From positions 3,410,001-3,474,000 of the forward strand of contig OZ004589.1 in the NCBI GenBank assembly GCA_963924555.1: DNA of 64,000 bases, in the 5' to 3' direction. Under the pieces are notes generated by a model that saw only the letters and a list, made by a program, of their open reading frames with translations, made no database searches and was not told the origin of the DNA. Position 1 is the first letter of the stretch; each line of letters opens with the position of its first letter. A program made the translations under genes and the position numbers. Positions 1 through 14,500 of this stretch are shown here, one piece after another. This DNA comes from Crambe crambe. Lineage: Eukaryota; Porifera; Demospongiae; Poecilosclerida; Crambeidae.

Positions 1-51
1 AACACTGTAACTAGTCGGGTTGTTAATATCAGATTTCTCTTTCTCTGTCAG

Positions 52-213
52 GGTGATCTTAGTATCCAGGAGTCTTTCAGAATAGCAGCTACCGGCCACT
101 TTCTTGACCCTCCTCAATCACAAACTACAGAGCTGAGCAACCTTATGAAAGATCTTCCTAAGTGGGTGACCACAGTTGCTTGGTCAGCAAGTTATAATGA
201 GTGGATTTTCTAG
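52..213 (+). CDS. Terminal coding exon of an upstream gene (partial)
   Basis: A pyrimidine-rich tract followed by AG at 50-51 reads as a 3' splice site. From 52 the frame is open for 53 codons and closes at TAG 211-213. The peptide begins GDLSIQESFRIAATGHF and ends with an aromatic-rich stretch (WVTTVAWSASYNEWIF). The rest of the gene lies before the window. The short C-terminus with TTVAWSASY before the stop faintly recalls the end of ER metallopeptidase 1 (ERMP1/FXNA, M28 family), but this rests on a weak resemblance. It could equally be chance, since no second exon is visible to confirm the frame. Confidence 0.5.
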   Translation, partial: GDLSIQESFRIAATGHFLDPPQSQTTELSNLMKDLPKWVTTVAWSASYNEWIF

Positions 214-562
214 CTATAGTTGGTCATGAAAACTATTTTTTTTGTAGATTTTATTTTGAAAATGATGATGATAATAATAATAACAACAACAACAACAACA
301 ACAACAAAAATCTTGTGAATAGGCTTGGATAAAATTTAGTAATGCGCCAGCATGATTTTGAGAATAATAGGTGTATAAACGAAATAAAATTAATAGGCAC
401 GACATGACACGTTATTATTATTAATTTTAGTACGCATGAATTTTCAGTGGCATGACATCATTCATTATCAGGTGGGATGCAGTGCAGTATTAAAATCTAC
501 CACAACTGGATAGCTATTATATAAGAGTGATAAAGTGAACACTTGTGAGGTAAAAGGCTATC

Positions 563-3500
563 ATGTATCGTTGTCTCGCTGCTGTAATAACGTTCTTCTG
601 CTTTGCCCTGGAGCAAGGTAAGACATCTTTTTTTCTTTCTTCTTCTTTAGCAGTAAGATTGCAATTATTATAAGCTAGCCATTATTCATAGCTATAGTTT
701 TGAAGACATGATGTTGTCAGCTGTAGACCCAAGCATGGAGAATAAGTTGCAAATTAATATGTGTGTTTTGCAGTTGAAGGGATGAACACACATCTTCCAG
801 GGTCTTGTATAGCAGCTGGCTATACCCAGTGCTGCAGCAGCAGTCAGAGTAGCAACAATTGTGCTGGTGTACCACAAACATGTTTCTGTGATCCATCTTG
901 CAGACAGTTTGGAGATTGCTGTTCAGACCTGGATGAAATCTGCAGAACTCCAGAGGAAGGTAGAATATGTTGTCGTGTTACTCTGGCCCACATCAGCGCT
1001 GTTTTTGCACCTTGGTGTTGTTGAACAGCTCCATGCTTGTGCGATTAGTGCAAAAATGGAAGCCAATTATAATCATACACAGTTACTGTAGCAACTTGAT
1101 TTGCTTATGGTTCTGTGTCATTATTGTTGCACTCCCAAAGCTGAAATTCATGTCCTTACATAGATATATGCACAAAAATGAACGAATTATCCTAAGAGCT
1201 CTATTGTACGCAATAGCTTTAACAGTTCAGAGTGTAAATTAGCTAGTTGCGCTATTGCTAATGATGTTATTTCCATATGCTATGGACAGCTGACATGCTT
1301 CAGGTCATTCATAAAGAGGCCCTAATTGGCCTGTGGTGAACAAACAGTATCACAACAATTCTTTATACCAAAGGTCTCTTATGTTGAGCTCTTTTTGAAC
1401 ATCCCTCCCCTTTTAATAAGGTGGCTCTGATAATAATAATAATAAAGTATAGAGAATGAATTTTATGCAATAATGACAATATTTTTAGAGGCAGCACTGG
1501 AATCCTTGAGACCTTTATTCACATTTGTCAATGATGTTACATTCCACACTGCTACTCTTCGCTGGGTAGTGGGTGATCATAATGGTCCGATTACTGTCAA
1601 TGGTACTTATGAGATATCCATCATGGAAACAACTGATCATCTTAACACATCAAAAGTTAATACAAGAAATGCATCTCTGCAAATCAATTACACGCATGGC
1701 AGTCAAAAAAAGGTTTATCACTCTCAGCTACTCACCCTGGACCAAAATACAACATACTTGTATAGCATATCTGCAATTAGTAATGTCGGCACTATCGAAA
1801 CAGCAGCAACAGGGACATTCAGAACTTATGGATATTGTGAGTGTGAATTAACTATGCTTCTTTATGTATATCCACAAATCTGTACATTGAAACTTTTCTG
1901 AAGGATCATTTCTGGGCCAACAATAATAAAGAGGATGGTAGTATGCAATGAAATGAATGACCTTATTTCCCATGTCATGGAGGGAAAAAAATCAGCAGTT
2001 CACATAGCTAATGGGTGGACACAGAAATGGTTATGGTTATTAGAGGTCGTTTTTTGTTTTTTGTTTTTTGTTTTACACTTCTACAAAATCTAGTCTCCAT
2101 CCTGGGCAGCACTGGGTGGGGAAGAGAGTGTCAGAACCTTGGGGTCTACAGCTCACCCTTTTGTTTACTCTGGAGTATGCATATATATAGCTTCCTACTT
2201 ATCAAAACACCTTAGGGCATTCATTACCTTGCCCCCAGCACATGTGTGCATCACTTTGACTGAAGCCATAGGGGAGCTAACACTAAATTCTTTAGAATCT
2301 ATACTGTTGGGGCATTGATTCCTATAGTTATAAGTAGTAATACTTCCAGTCTGTATAAAATTAGTGTGGATGCAGTGTGAACTACACGCACACCCACACC
2401 CACGCTCATTTTGAACACAAGCCATGTCTCTTGATTTTCACCACGATAAGGTATATAGCTGTCTGGTCTAGCATCAAAAGAATGCAATAACTAGAGCAGT
2501 CCATACCATAAACCACAAGTGACAAACTACTTTACTTCCTGGACTGCACACAATAGGAGAGGATAAAGACGTCTTACGGGTGCTGTACTTGTACTGCCTT
2601 GAATCAGCAAATGATGAACTTCCTGCTGGAGTGTACCACACCAAAGCTGGGAAGTTGGTTAAGAAGACAATAAAGGGAGGGATTGACTTTAATGCTAGGA
2701 AGCTAGAGACTTAAATCAAATGCTAACATCAGCAGGTTTATAATTAGACAAAAGTATCTCAAACTTTGATAGGAATCAATTTTTTTATCTGTAGCTATCA
2801 CTGTCTTTCCACATGCCACAATGAATGACTCCCCCTGCAGGCAATGTGGGAACAGTTGTAGATCATGGCCCTTTGATGGGATCCTCGATTCTTTTACCAA
2901 GGAAACAAGCTGGCCATGACCTAATTCAGGATGGAATAGAAGGATACTTGGAAAAATACTTTTGCATGGACTAGCAATGTAGTTAGCTAGTTATTAAGGT
3001 TTTAAAAAATATATATATACAATGGAACCACTGAATAATGAACACACTTGGGACCCAGCCTTTTGTCCTTTGTAGAGAGGTTGTCCTCTTTTTGAGGTTA
3101 CTTTATATAGAGTACATGTATGTGTTTATACATTAAGTTGTCCTTTGTAACTCTTCCGGAGTGTCCTTTATCAGAGGTTTTCCTCTGTAATTAGAAGCCT
3201 ACAGAGTTGCAAATTATACTACAAGCACTGTGCATCTCATGCACTGTAGCTTGCTCTCATGATGACCATTGGATGTATGTAGTTTAAAACATAAGCTACA
3301 GACTAGACACTGTCACAGAGACTTGAGAACTCCATATTGTTGGTTGTAGTTTTCTGACCTTCCAACTGGAATTATATTAAGTCTGATACTTCTTGTTGTT
3401 TTGCAGCCACAATAGGAAATGTTAGTCTGAGAGTAACAGGAAGTTCCTCTGTGTCTCTTTCATGGCTTCCTCCTCTTCTTCCTGTGGGCGTGTCCATCTC

Positions 3501-6500
3501 CCAATATAAGGTGTACTACATGGAGAGGAATAGTATGGAAAGAGATGAAAGGACAACAAAGGCAGTCAGGAGTTTTGCACCCGAAGAGACATACAGAACT
3601 ATAGACAGTCTCACTCCTCACACACTCTATCAGTTTATAGTAGCTGTAGTTGTCCATGATGGTGACAGTTTGTTCTACGAGTTCGGTCAAGCAGAATCCA
3701 ATGAAATTGAAGTATTTTTGCCAGGTGAGTGGAAAGTGCTATGTCAACTGTGGTTGGCATGGTAATGGATGACATGCTGTTATGATTATACCACTTAATT
3801 TGCACACAGTGTAACATGATGCTTCCATTAATTAATATTTGGACTTGTACAGTGGATTGCAGTGATCTTGCAACATGAAACTCAGAACACTCAAACCAAA
3901 ATTTACATACTTTCTTTTCTAAGTAGCCCAACTCCAAAGCCACAGTTAAGTCCTTTGAAAGAAATTTTGATTTGGTGTTCTGAATTTCAAGTTGCAAGAT
4001 TACTGCGTAATATTTTTGAATAAATTCCTGGAATCCTGTAAAAATTTCTGCTAATTGCTCTTGAGCTGTGAATGTTCTTTATTGCAGATTCATCACTGTT
4101 TCAACTAGTAGCCAGTCCACTGCTTCCTTGTGAAGACTGGAATGTAAGTCTTACAGTAATTTATCCAATCAGCATTTGTTTATTGTTTATTTGTTTGTTT
4201 ATGGTTTGTTTGTTTTGCTGAAATTTTACTTCAGCTCTAGAAATAACCCATTGTAAGGGAAGCAACACCAATAATTAGTATTAAGCAAGCCACACATCCA
4301 GAAATAATTATTTTGTTCTCATGACGTGAAATATTGCCAAACTACAGTGTGCAGTATAATGGTAAGTAAATAATACAGTTTGGTTGGTAATTGTGAATTG
4401 TGTTAAAGCTTGCTGTAGAGACAAAATAAACATGTACGAACATGCACGTCATGTATGTCTTTTTACCATGAAAATTTTTGCTATACACTTTTTCAGGTTC
4501 AGTATGAAGAAGATGTAAAGAAACTCTTCTTTTCGACGGTGGTTGACTTAATCGAGACCTCGTGCAATTGCCACTACTCCAGTCAACTGATACAAGATCA
4601 GACCTTGTTGTGTATCAACAGCAGAAGCAATACAAACTCTCATGCAACTTACAGAGCAAAGCTCAATAGCATAGAAGGACATACTTCCCGGGAACTCGTT
4701 GGCAGCATGGAGATGTGGAGAGTTATGGGCCAAGTTGTATTGTTAAGAGATCAAGTCAGGAACACTCAATCTGAACTATCAATTCTTAAAGCCAAAGACT
4801 GCCCAGCTGCAATCAGCTTCAAAAGTGCTCCACTCTGTATTCCTCAAGTAAGACTTCGGCCAAACATGAATGTCACAACAGATCAAATGAAAGATTGTGC
4901 TATTTCAATTCCAGTATTCATAGCTTCCATAGTGGCAGAGTTCCTGTTACTGTTGCTACTGTTTCTAGTAGGGATTGCAATACCTCTATTGAAAGCAAGG
5001 AAAAAAAGGTATGCACTAACTATGCAGAAAATTGGAGGGGGGGGGGGTAACTTTTCTTCAGTCCTCCCTGACTATACTCCTGCATGGTGAGCTGAATGCA
5101 TTATACAAATAATGATCCTGGTGACTCCTTAGAAGTGACCCCTAGTGACCCCTTAGAAGCCTCCCCATCTGCACTCTTTGCTTAGTATCATGGTAGTCCC
5201 TTTATAAAGTGGCTTTAGCCCCTCCCTACCTATGTGAGCTGGATGATATTATAGTACAGGATTAGAGGTCCTGGTAACCCCTCTAAAGTGTGGCTTCAGC
5301 CGTTGTATACTAAAGGTGCCTTCAGCCCCCCTTGTAGCCTCATACACTCTTTGGGGGGGGGGGGGGGGGGGGGGGAGTCGCCTCCCTGCCTCTACTTCTG
5401 AATGAATCATACAATGTGTACAAAATTACCCTGTATAATGGGATCCTTAGCTGCAAAGCCTAATAAAGTCTTGCTAGTGCCCAGGGTCATTATCATGGTT
5501 TACGCGATTCCTTAAAATAATTTACAACTTAATCTAAATGGAGTATAATTTGTGACCTTAATATTATCGAATTCACTATTAATTTTCTCAAAGCTTTGAT
5601 GAATTTATTCCAAACTTCAATCATGTGTTCTAAAATGGTTAGACTATAGGACCATGGCCAATAGTAGTCATGCAATGCATCTAATAATTTCTACTGTCTC
5701 GCTTTGTGCAATTGTGGGTAGTTGAACAAAGCCACTAACATAACAATGACAAGCTTTGCCCTGACTCATCCGGTTGGATTTTTCCATAAAGCCAAAACTG
5801 TCTGTTTATTTTATTGGTTCTACTTGCTTGAAATCAAAAAAATTAGTCATGCATGGGATGGCCCTCCACCTTAATTAATGGTACACCTACTGGTGACCTT
5901 ATTTTCTCCCTTCGTCTTGGTCTATTACTGTAAATTCGTGGTCATATTCAACAACGAAAATACTAATCACCCCTGTACATAATTACAATTAAAGAAACAT
6001 GACAATTGTTATTACTTCAGTAATATCATGTGACAGAATCTCTCCTGTTAAGGCTTAAACGTTTTTAGGTCCAATCTTTGACTTCACAACATTTTCATCG
6101 CTGCTTATTTCCAGAGTAAAATTAGCTCTGCTTTAATGCAAGGACATAACTTAGAGCTGGACCTTATTCTTGAGTCTCATGGAATGATTGCTCTGACCAA
6201 TCACATGAATGTGTATCAGACTATATGTACATCCACTTCCATGAATAAAAATTTCAATTCAAGTCTTAAGCTCCAAGCCATGCCATAAAAATAAATACAA
6301 AAAAAATACTGCATTACTGCATTCCATTCCCAAAATGATGCATACAACTGTAATAAAAGCAGAAAATTAATGAATGGTGTGCACATGTGTGTAAATTTTC
6401 AGTGTTTATCTTGTTCTGCAAAATAGTGACAATAGAGACAAATTGATTAGAGTGTGGCCAGTGTGGCTGTCATGTGGGGGGGTCCACTCTTCCCTCAGGG

Positions 6501-8397
6501 AGAATTGTGGTATACCTAACTATCAAAAACACCAACCTATGCATGTGTGTCACTACAGCACAGATGTTCAGACTTTACACTAACCGCACACTTCCAGCTA
6601 TCCGATTATGATGACTTATATAATCTACCTGTCTACTCAGAAATTTAATACAGTAGAACCACTCTCAAAGTAGACACTTCTGAGACTGGAAAAAAAGGTG
6701 TCCTGTAGTTTCAAGGGCATGCAAATATACATATTTCAGTTTCTGATTACTAAGGTCTGCATTTCATTCAGACTACAGTGAATTGCAAGTTGGTTGTCCA
6801 ATGTAAGATGCAAAATCTAAAAGAGCTGTGTAAACTTGAGGCTGTTCTGAATAGATGTGTGGTTTTTGCTATTTATTATTGGCATTTCAGGTTCCACTAC
6901 AGTAAGGTATTGTATTGCTAGAATAATAGTAGCTACCCACAAAATAGGATGATTGGTTGTCAGGGGAATAGTTTGTTCTATGGTTTACACAACTGCATGG
7001 ATTGAATTGGACATAACAGGATCAGGGTTGCTTAGGTCCTTGTATATGCCACTACCTATTTCTCATTCCTGGACCAAAATCTACTGCAGGTTGGTTGTCA
7101 GGAAGGTTAGGGGAATAGGTGGATACAATTTATCCTATGGTTTACACAACTGCATGGATTGCACCCTCCCCAATCCACATGCAAATCAACTTATACTGCT
7201 GTGATCATAATCCACATCTAAGAGCACCAGACAGAATATCACTACTGTCCTGTAGATTTCAGGAGTAAGGAATGAGAAATAGGTAGTGGCTTACAAGGAC
7301 CCAATCCTTTCATGTCCTATACATGAGATTTGATTTTGCAGCTGTACAAGTGCATTGGCTGTGGATTGTGCAGGAGATTGGTTGGGGATTGTGCAGGAGA
7401 TTGGTTGGGGATTGTGCATGCATTATGGGGAGAATGGTATGCTGCAGCTGCTAATCTCCACAATAGGTGGCTGATGATCTAGGTTTGGTCTCACACATTA
7501 AAGGGAAACTAACACTATTCAGACACTAACTGCCCACTACTGTTGTTTGAAGGTTGCTGCTCTATTATCTTGCTGGATCAATAATTAATTAATTAATGAT
7601 TCTTGAATAGCCAGTGGCATTTACAGATGTTGGCTTACTAATTTACAATACACCCTAGGCCTGTGACCAATAATTACTGACCCTGGATGATTCGAAGGAG
7701 TCTAGGGGAATAGCATCAGTAGATAGCATCATTGCTTATTAATGATGATGTACAGAGTAATTTTTAAGTTGTGGTAGATTAGTAATTTAGTCCAGACAAT
7801 TGGGAAAATGACCATCATCAACAAGGTTGGTTGTAAACATCTTTCAACTAGTCCTACAACCTACAACATGGTCATTCCCCTAGGTTCCTATGTACATGGT
7901 TATATTTTGCAACTACGGGGGGGGGGGGGGGGGGGGGGGGCACACTGTTAACATAGTTATCCACTCCTACAACCTACGACATGGTTATAATTTTTATCCA
8001 TAAATGCCATTCCTAGGCTCCTACAACTCATAGCATGGTTTACATTGTTATCCACACAGGCTCCTACAACTGATTACATTATAATTATTATCCATACCTA
8101 AATGCTATGCTCCTACAACTTATGGTTACAATGTTATCCACACATCATGAAATTCATTATAGCCAGCGGGCTTATAGCTTGGTAATTTTATCCCCATACA
8201 GGTGTAATCAAGAACCTGAACTAAATATAAGCAGCTCAGACTCTCAAACTGTTGCGAACGATTATAGCTCGAGTTTGAGCACAGTGAAAAGACACTCCAG
8301 GGCAAGCTCACTGCCTGGTGAGAACAAAAGTGAGACTGCGTCTTCTTCTCAGCAGGCACCTGACTATCAGCAAAGAAGTGTTAAGTATTTGCTATGA
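563..8397 (+). CDS. Somatomedin-B / fibronectin-III single-pass membrane protein, 7 exons
   Basis: Exons 563-617, 774-959, 1489-1836, 3407-3724, 4088-4143, 4497-5008 and 8202-8397 join in phase to 556 codons plus TGA, all with GT-AG introns. Residues 1-18 (MYRCLAAVITFFCFALEQ) form a signal peptide. Exon 2 encodes one somatomedin-B domain with the family's cysteine pattern, including CFCD and GDCC. Exons 3 and 4 each encode an FNIII domain with several Asn-X-Ser/Thr sites, and residues about 460-488 are a leucine-rich membrane helix followed by a basic stop-transfer (KARKKR). The cytoplasmic tail of about 65 residues is Ser/Gln rich. One exon per extracellular domain, all in phase 1, is typical of shuffled metazoan receptors. 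I infer an adhesion or receptor role; the ligand is unknown. If the last intron is retained, the ORF would end at 5090 after a Gly run. Confidence 0.8.
3018..3189. mobile_element. Degenerate pogo/Tigger-like MITE copy
   Basis: It starts TACAATGGAACCACTGA and contains internal text (GGGACC, then repeated GTCCTTT and AGAGGTT) shared with the better copy at 18074-18253. The right end has decayed and gives no clean terminal repeat. It lies in the third intron of the somatomedin-B gene. Confidence 0.45.
5353..5375. repeat. Homopolymer G tract (23 nt)
   Basis: Uninterrupted G run inside the large last intron of the somatomedin-B gene. Similar runs recur at 7917, 16072, 18254 and 48149. Confidence 0.95.
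6649..6904. mobile_element. MITE with CAGTAGAACC-type ends
   Basis: It begins TACAGTAGAACCACTCTC and ends GGTTCCACTACAGTA, giving short imperfect terminal inverted repeats bounded by TA. Internal text (GTAGACAC, GAGACTGG, GTGTCCTG) resembles the element at 18074. The ends resemble those known for pogo/Tigger DNA transposons. No coding capacity. Confidence 0.6.
6940..7330. repeat. Complex direct and inverted repeat block
   Basis: A direct repeat (TGGTTTACACAACTGCATGG at about 6979 and 7139) is combined with an inverted repeat: 7014-7075 reappears as its complement at about 7258-7320 (CTACCTATTTCTCATTCC against GGAATGAGAAATAGGTAG). Lies in the last intron of the somatomedin-B gene. Confidence 0.6.
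7845..8165. repeat. Tandem minisatellite (CTCCTACAAC units) with G24 tract
   Basis: Degenerate units containing CTCCTACAACnnAnnACATGG and TTATCCA recur about five times. A 24-nt G run at 7917-7940 interrupts them. The array ends just before the last exon of the somatomedin-B gene. Confidence 0.6.
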
Positions 8398-8523
8398 CAG
8401 TGTCAATCAACATCATCAAATCATGAATAGATCCTATTAAAGTACAACAATTTGCAGAGACTTTACGATTATTAATGATCAAATTACTCACCATGCAATT
8501 TTTTTTTTATCGTTATAATTGTT

Positions 8524-11500
8524 TCAAATTATATTATCGTCAGTATTAATTGATCGCTCTGGATATTGATCATGTGACCGAAAGCTGTCGCCAATGAAAT
8601 TAGCATGAGACTGTCTTTTTGAAGAATGCTTGAGCTCAGCTGAAGATTCAGAGTTGAGTATCTCAGGAACGACTCGAGTATTCTTCTTAAAAGTTGATAC
8701 ACGAGAGCTCTTCTCAGAGACTTGCTGGCTTGTCTCATCACTTGAAATGCCATCTCCAGGACTAGTAAATATGGCAGTTTTTACTCTCTTGGGTTCAGCA
8801 TGATCCAAAGAATTTGAGGCAGTGTGGCTAGCACACTCACCATCAGTCATTGGAGAAACGGATGACTTGGATATCATGTTCAAACTGAGGCTGGATTGAG
8901 GTCTACTGTGAACAGAGGTGCTCTGGAACTTTTGCAACACTCCGCTCGCAATTAAATTTGCATTTTTTTGGGCGATTCTCTCTAATTCAATCAGCCAGGT
9001 TTTGAAAGCATCTTCATTGTATGCAAAGAGGTCAAGCACCCCACCACCAGTCAAAACCCAAAATGTGTAGCAGTGGAGATCACTCTGAGAGAAAGAGGGA
9101 ACCTGTTTGACAGTGTTGCTCGGTCCCTCATGAACTTCAAGCACAAGAGCCTTGCTGGGATTTCTGAAGGAGTTACTCTGTGATCTGCTCCAATAAATGG
9201 CACCTTCTTCTTTGTTGAGTCGGAAGTAGTAGTGCCTCACAGCCTCTGCAAATAGATTAAGGCCACAACCACAATCAGGTTGAAACAAGGGTTGATGGAG
9301 CCCTTAATTAAGCTACTTCATTATAATCCTATTAAGATTGGTTGACTTAGTGGAGCCCTTAAGCTATTATTATCATAATACTATTATATATTGGTTGGTG
9401 GAAAACTGCAGTGGTACCATAATGCTAATGCTATTAGAGTTAATGAGTATTTGGTGGATCTTGTGGCATGCCTATACACTGAAATGCCTAGAGACAGAAA
9501 CCATTAGTGTTCTCAGGTTATTTTTTTATCCCTCAAGATTAGAGACTTGTGTTAAAAAAGAACACACATGCAACTTGGGGGAGACCCTGGATTGGTAAGT
9601 GGTTCAACCATGCCCTCCCATGCATGCATGAAACTATCAGTGTCTTCATCAGATTCTAGACTGTATGGCTACTGTACCTCGATCACCGGGAAAGAATAGA
9701 CCCAGGTAGCCACCCTCAGCAACATTCAAAACTCCTTGATCAAAGCCTCCTTCACCTCCACTCCAACCTGCGGATAACACACTCGACTCAGTAAAGCTGG
9801 TAGCACTCTTAGTCAGCGATAGACTGTCGGGAGTTTCGTTCAGATTGGCACTTGCATCTGTCAGAGGTAGCTGGCTGAAGCTGACAGAGCGATTGAGAAG
9901 AGAGGATAAACTGACAGACCTGCAATTGAGAACCACATAGATGTTTACAATGACAAGGAATCATTTTACCAACAAAAATTTCCTACTGTGAATCCCAGTG
10001 GTCTCCATAGATGGTTATGTCTTGGGAAAGAAGTCAATGAATGCAGTCAGTCATCAGATCAAAGATAGACTATGTGACCACAGATATTTTAAAAACCTAA
10101 CTAAACAACCACAATAATTTTGATGACTCCACTAAGTGAATACCGAAAACTAAATCGAGCATTTAAAATGTATTTCTGTCTGACAGCTTGAAAATCTAAA
10201 ATTAAATACTTCGGTAGCTAAGGTCAAGTCCTCCTGACCTATTCTTGTGATAACAATTGCTATTGGAGGACCTATGTGGTAAAGATCCAAATAAGCTTGT
10301 TGATTCTACCACTTATTATCATAAGTAGATCACAATAGCATTAGCAACCACAATTATGTCTAGCCACCTGTAGCTACTGTACTGCCGGCTCAAAGATTAA
10401 AAGTGTAATACTTAATGCTATGACTTAATGCTATGACTCAACTGGAGGGCTCAACTATAACCGCAGAACCCGGTCAAAATAAGCCACATAAGCTAGGTCA
10501 TAAATATAGCTCTAACCCAACACACGCACACACACAGCAACAGGTCAGTGACAAGCCACATAAAAATACCAAGTCTAACCCACACATGTTGTCAGCAGGC
10601 CTATCATGGTTTTAATGACTTAAAATTTAAACCTAATACCCTGAATTAGCAACTCAACAATAGGACACAGGATATTTTCAGGTCAAACAAATTATTGGGA
10701 CAAAATGACTGATTATAGTGTGGCCAGAATGCACTGTCAAATCAAATGTCTACTAGTCAAAATGGAAACGTCAGGACACCATTATCAGAAGCTCCCTTAC
10801 CTTGATGCTCTTGCAAAATCAGCAACTGCATTTTCATGGCAGCTGAGCAAAGCTACCACATAGTCTAGCTTCTTGTCCCTGGCATAGTCCAATGGTGTTT
10901 TCAAGGTGGAGTCCTTTTGAGTGGCATCAGCTCCATAGTCCAGCAATAAGGCACACACATCCACCCGACTGTAAACAGCTGCATAGTGCAGCGGAGTATG
11001 CCCCTATTGATTAATTATATCTGATATTAGCACAGAGTATGTCCCTAGTTATTTAATAGTGAGTATGCCCTTAATGAGCATGCCCTTAATGTATGAATCA
11101 TATTTTATGACCAATCCACCATCAAGTGGCTGATGAGGAACCTAATACTAATAGCCCAACAGTACACTGTTCAGATACGTACACACTTTAGAGTGTAGCT
11201 TAGCAGTTTGTTTGTTGACTCATATCCTCAACAGTATACGTACTGTTTCAGGGAACATTCCTTTGGTATAAAGTACACACTTCTGTTTTTGCAGTGATAT
11301 ACTGAATATTATGTCTAAGACCCTATATACTTGCCAGGTCAATATTGATTGGCCCAAAAGGCTAAACACTTTGGATAATGGTTGGCACATTTTGGACGGA
11401 AAATGGCCAAGGACCAGCAGTTATTTTTAACTCTGGGAACTGAGTGGACTGCAGTAGATCCAGCTCTGGGATAAAACCTTGCTCATCTTTTTAACTGCAT

Positions 11501-14500
11501 GAGTGCTAAAAGTCACCTGCAACATTGTAATAGTTACCACAAAGAAGAATCCTAAGGCTTGAAGTGATGCAAAAGAGTGAACAAAGTACTGCAAACCAGC
11601 CAAAGCATGAGCATAATACATATGAGCAATAACTAGTCATGAGTTCTGATGGACTAGGCCTGGTACGTAAGCCTTCAATTCATATTTAGAAAACTAACGA
11701 ATCAAGAAGTTCTTTGGCTGAGGAAATGAGTTGGCAACCACAAGTGCCATAATCATTACAATGTAGTCATACTTCCTTTTTGCAAACATGCATTATCCAA
11801 TTCAAATTCAGGCAATGGGCTAAAATAATTATTATTTTGGGCAGTCGAAATTCCTCACATCTCTATTAAGGTCTCTCAGAATGAGAAATATCCTGATCAA
11901 AGGAATCATCAGCCATGATTAGGCTTAGGTAGATTATGCTCAAGATTTCTCCAGTTATTCTATTCCACAATGCTCCAAAATGCTACCTATTATTCCCTCA
12001 AATGCACCAATTATTCCCTAAAATACATCAATTATTCCCACTATTATTCTTAAATAAGCTAATGATTATGCTTGCCCAGTCCACCAGTAGCAGAGCTAAA
12101 AGTTGCTTAGCCATTGCCATAGTGATAGCTGTCCATCTAGGCACTGTTACAGTGTAGCACCTCAGGCAGTAGAGAGTGAAGTCTTTATTTCAGATTTGCA
12201 TGCAGCAGCTCCAATTATGCTCAAAATATGCCCCATTATTCTGGCATTATGCTTGATTCCAGGAAGTCCCGATAATTCCCAAAATTATGCTGGCATAATC
12301 TACCTAAGCCTAGCCATGATCCGTGAAGCTATAATCTTTAATACCCAGACACATAGCTTGGTTAACCAGAGGTGACATTGAACCACAATATTGAGTAACA
12401 TCTGTTTGACCTTCTTATCAGTGTCATGAATGGCATCTGGCCTGAGCTTGAGTATGACCTCACAGGCAGCCATAGAACCGGTCTCTGCTGCCATGTGCAT
12501 CACTGTTCTTCCCCTGTGGTCTTTGAAGTAGGTCATATCAGGTTTGAGCAAAAGCTGAAGACAATGGCTGTTCATCTTGTGCACAGACCTACAGGACCAA
12601 GCAACACAAAGTATTAGCTATTATATGAATGATAATGTAATAAGAGAAGGTAATCAATATATAAATTTTGCCACAATAGAAATACTCATGCCCTTGGGCA
12701 ATAATTTAGCAGGAGTGCTCATGGTTACACCATAATGATTTCATGTGCCAGTACAGTGTTCCCCCTGGCTACACTAACCTGTTCCAAGAAAATTACCATT
12801 AATATTTCCTGTTCCAAGAAACAGAGATGCCCCCATTATACTGATTTTAAAATAAACCACTTGTGACCTCTTGCATAGTGATGTTAATTTGAATGTCTAC
12901 CTCCTTTTAATCACCTATAGACACTGCAGGTCAGGAAATTTCATGTTGAACAATTTTCAAATGGGATGGCATTCATGTACCATTAATTTAAATCATCCAG
13001 TGGACAGGCCCTCTTTATTCCCTTATAAGTGCATTAGCCTTTACCACAATCCATAATTATCTACATCCCCCACATTATTGGACTCCTATTTGAATCGATC
13101 AGTCAGGTTAAATCTCATAAGAGTTGTGTAGATTTAGCTACGATTTTAGTCAGTAGTGGACGAGTCCTGCCTAAAAAGAACTCATTACAGATGAAATTAT
13201 TATTGTATATGACGAACTCTTGTAAAACAGTTGCACTGACTACAGAAGCAAGAGAAGCTAATTCGGATTTATTCTGTGATACGCTCTTCTTGAATTGACC
13301 AATCAGGTCAAATCTTATATAAGTCTCATGTGGAGAGGTAATATTACCACGTAGCTGGATTCAGTCAGCAGTGGATTGCAGGATAAGACTAGCTTCATTT
13401 AGGATTTTATTTTTATGCCACTTTGGAACTACTCCAGGACTCATCCCTTGTTGGAATTGGAATCAATTTTGTACAACTTGAAGTGACTTACCAATGCATT
13501 GCAGTGTATCCATCCTTGTCCTTCTCCTCAGGGTCTGCCCCTTGATCCAGGAGGTAGGACACGATGTTGGGGTTGTCATTGTATGCTGCCCACATCAGTA
13601 CAGTCATTCCAGCATCATCCGTGCAGTCAAGATGCACATTGGAGCGCTGAAATTATTGGAAATAAAAAAAAAATTTTCTGAACAAGTTATATTGCTGGAG
13701 AATCTCTCAATGTCACACTATATTGTCTGGTAGGAGGTTAGCCTAATGTGATGCAGGAAAGTGTCCTGGTTATAGAATTCTCTGCATTCAGAGTGAGAGG
13801 TTCCACTCTACTTTCCACGCCCTGACCCCCCTCCCCCATGATGTATGATACCCAATAGATTACTAGAATTTACTAGCCTTTATGGAGTATATATATTGCT
13901 AGTAGACACTCTGAAGTATTTACTATAATGACTTCATTATGCATAGGCAACACGTGGCTAGTTGACTTAATCAGACACAGCTGAAGTGGAAAATTGCCTT
14001 GGTTGACATTCTTTCAGCCACAAACTGCCCTTAATTCACTTATGCCAGACAATGATTCAAGTTATAGGATGCAAGTCACGTAACTGTTCAATCATTAAAG
14101 TCAGCTTCTGCTAAACAAATTAGAGACCTATCAGGCTCTCTTCAGCCCTATATCCCATAGCAAACGGAAGCAAGGGATCAAGGAATTCTTTTCACCATCG
14201 AAGACTCAAATACAGAGTAAAAGAATTCAGAAAGGAGGAGAAGAGGAGAGAAGGTCAAGATTTTGTAAGAATCTTAAAAATAGATATGGGAGGCCCCCAC
14301 GAAACCCTGCCATTGGTACACTAGTTACTAAACTCTAAGTAAGCAGTAAATCAATTATTGAGGAAGTGTAACATGCATCTACAGTACCCCATTCCCACTC
14401 ACTTTCATTAAGAGACTGCACTGGTTCCAGGATCTAGCCCATTCCCACTCACTTCTAGGATCTAGCCCATTCACACTTGCTTTCATTTAAGAAACTGGTT

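Noticed and set aside
214..405. Minus-strand frame of 63 aa with poly-Cys and poly-Tyr
   Set aside because: It is a translation of an (AAC/AAT)n microsatellite, with no other coding sign.
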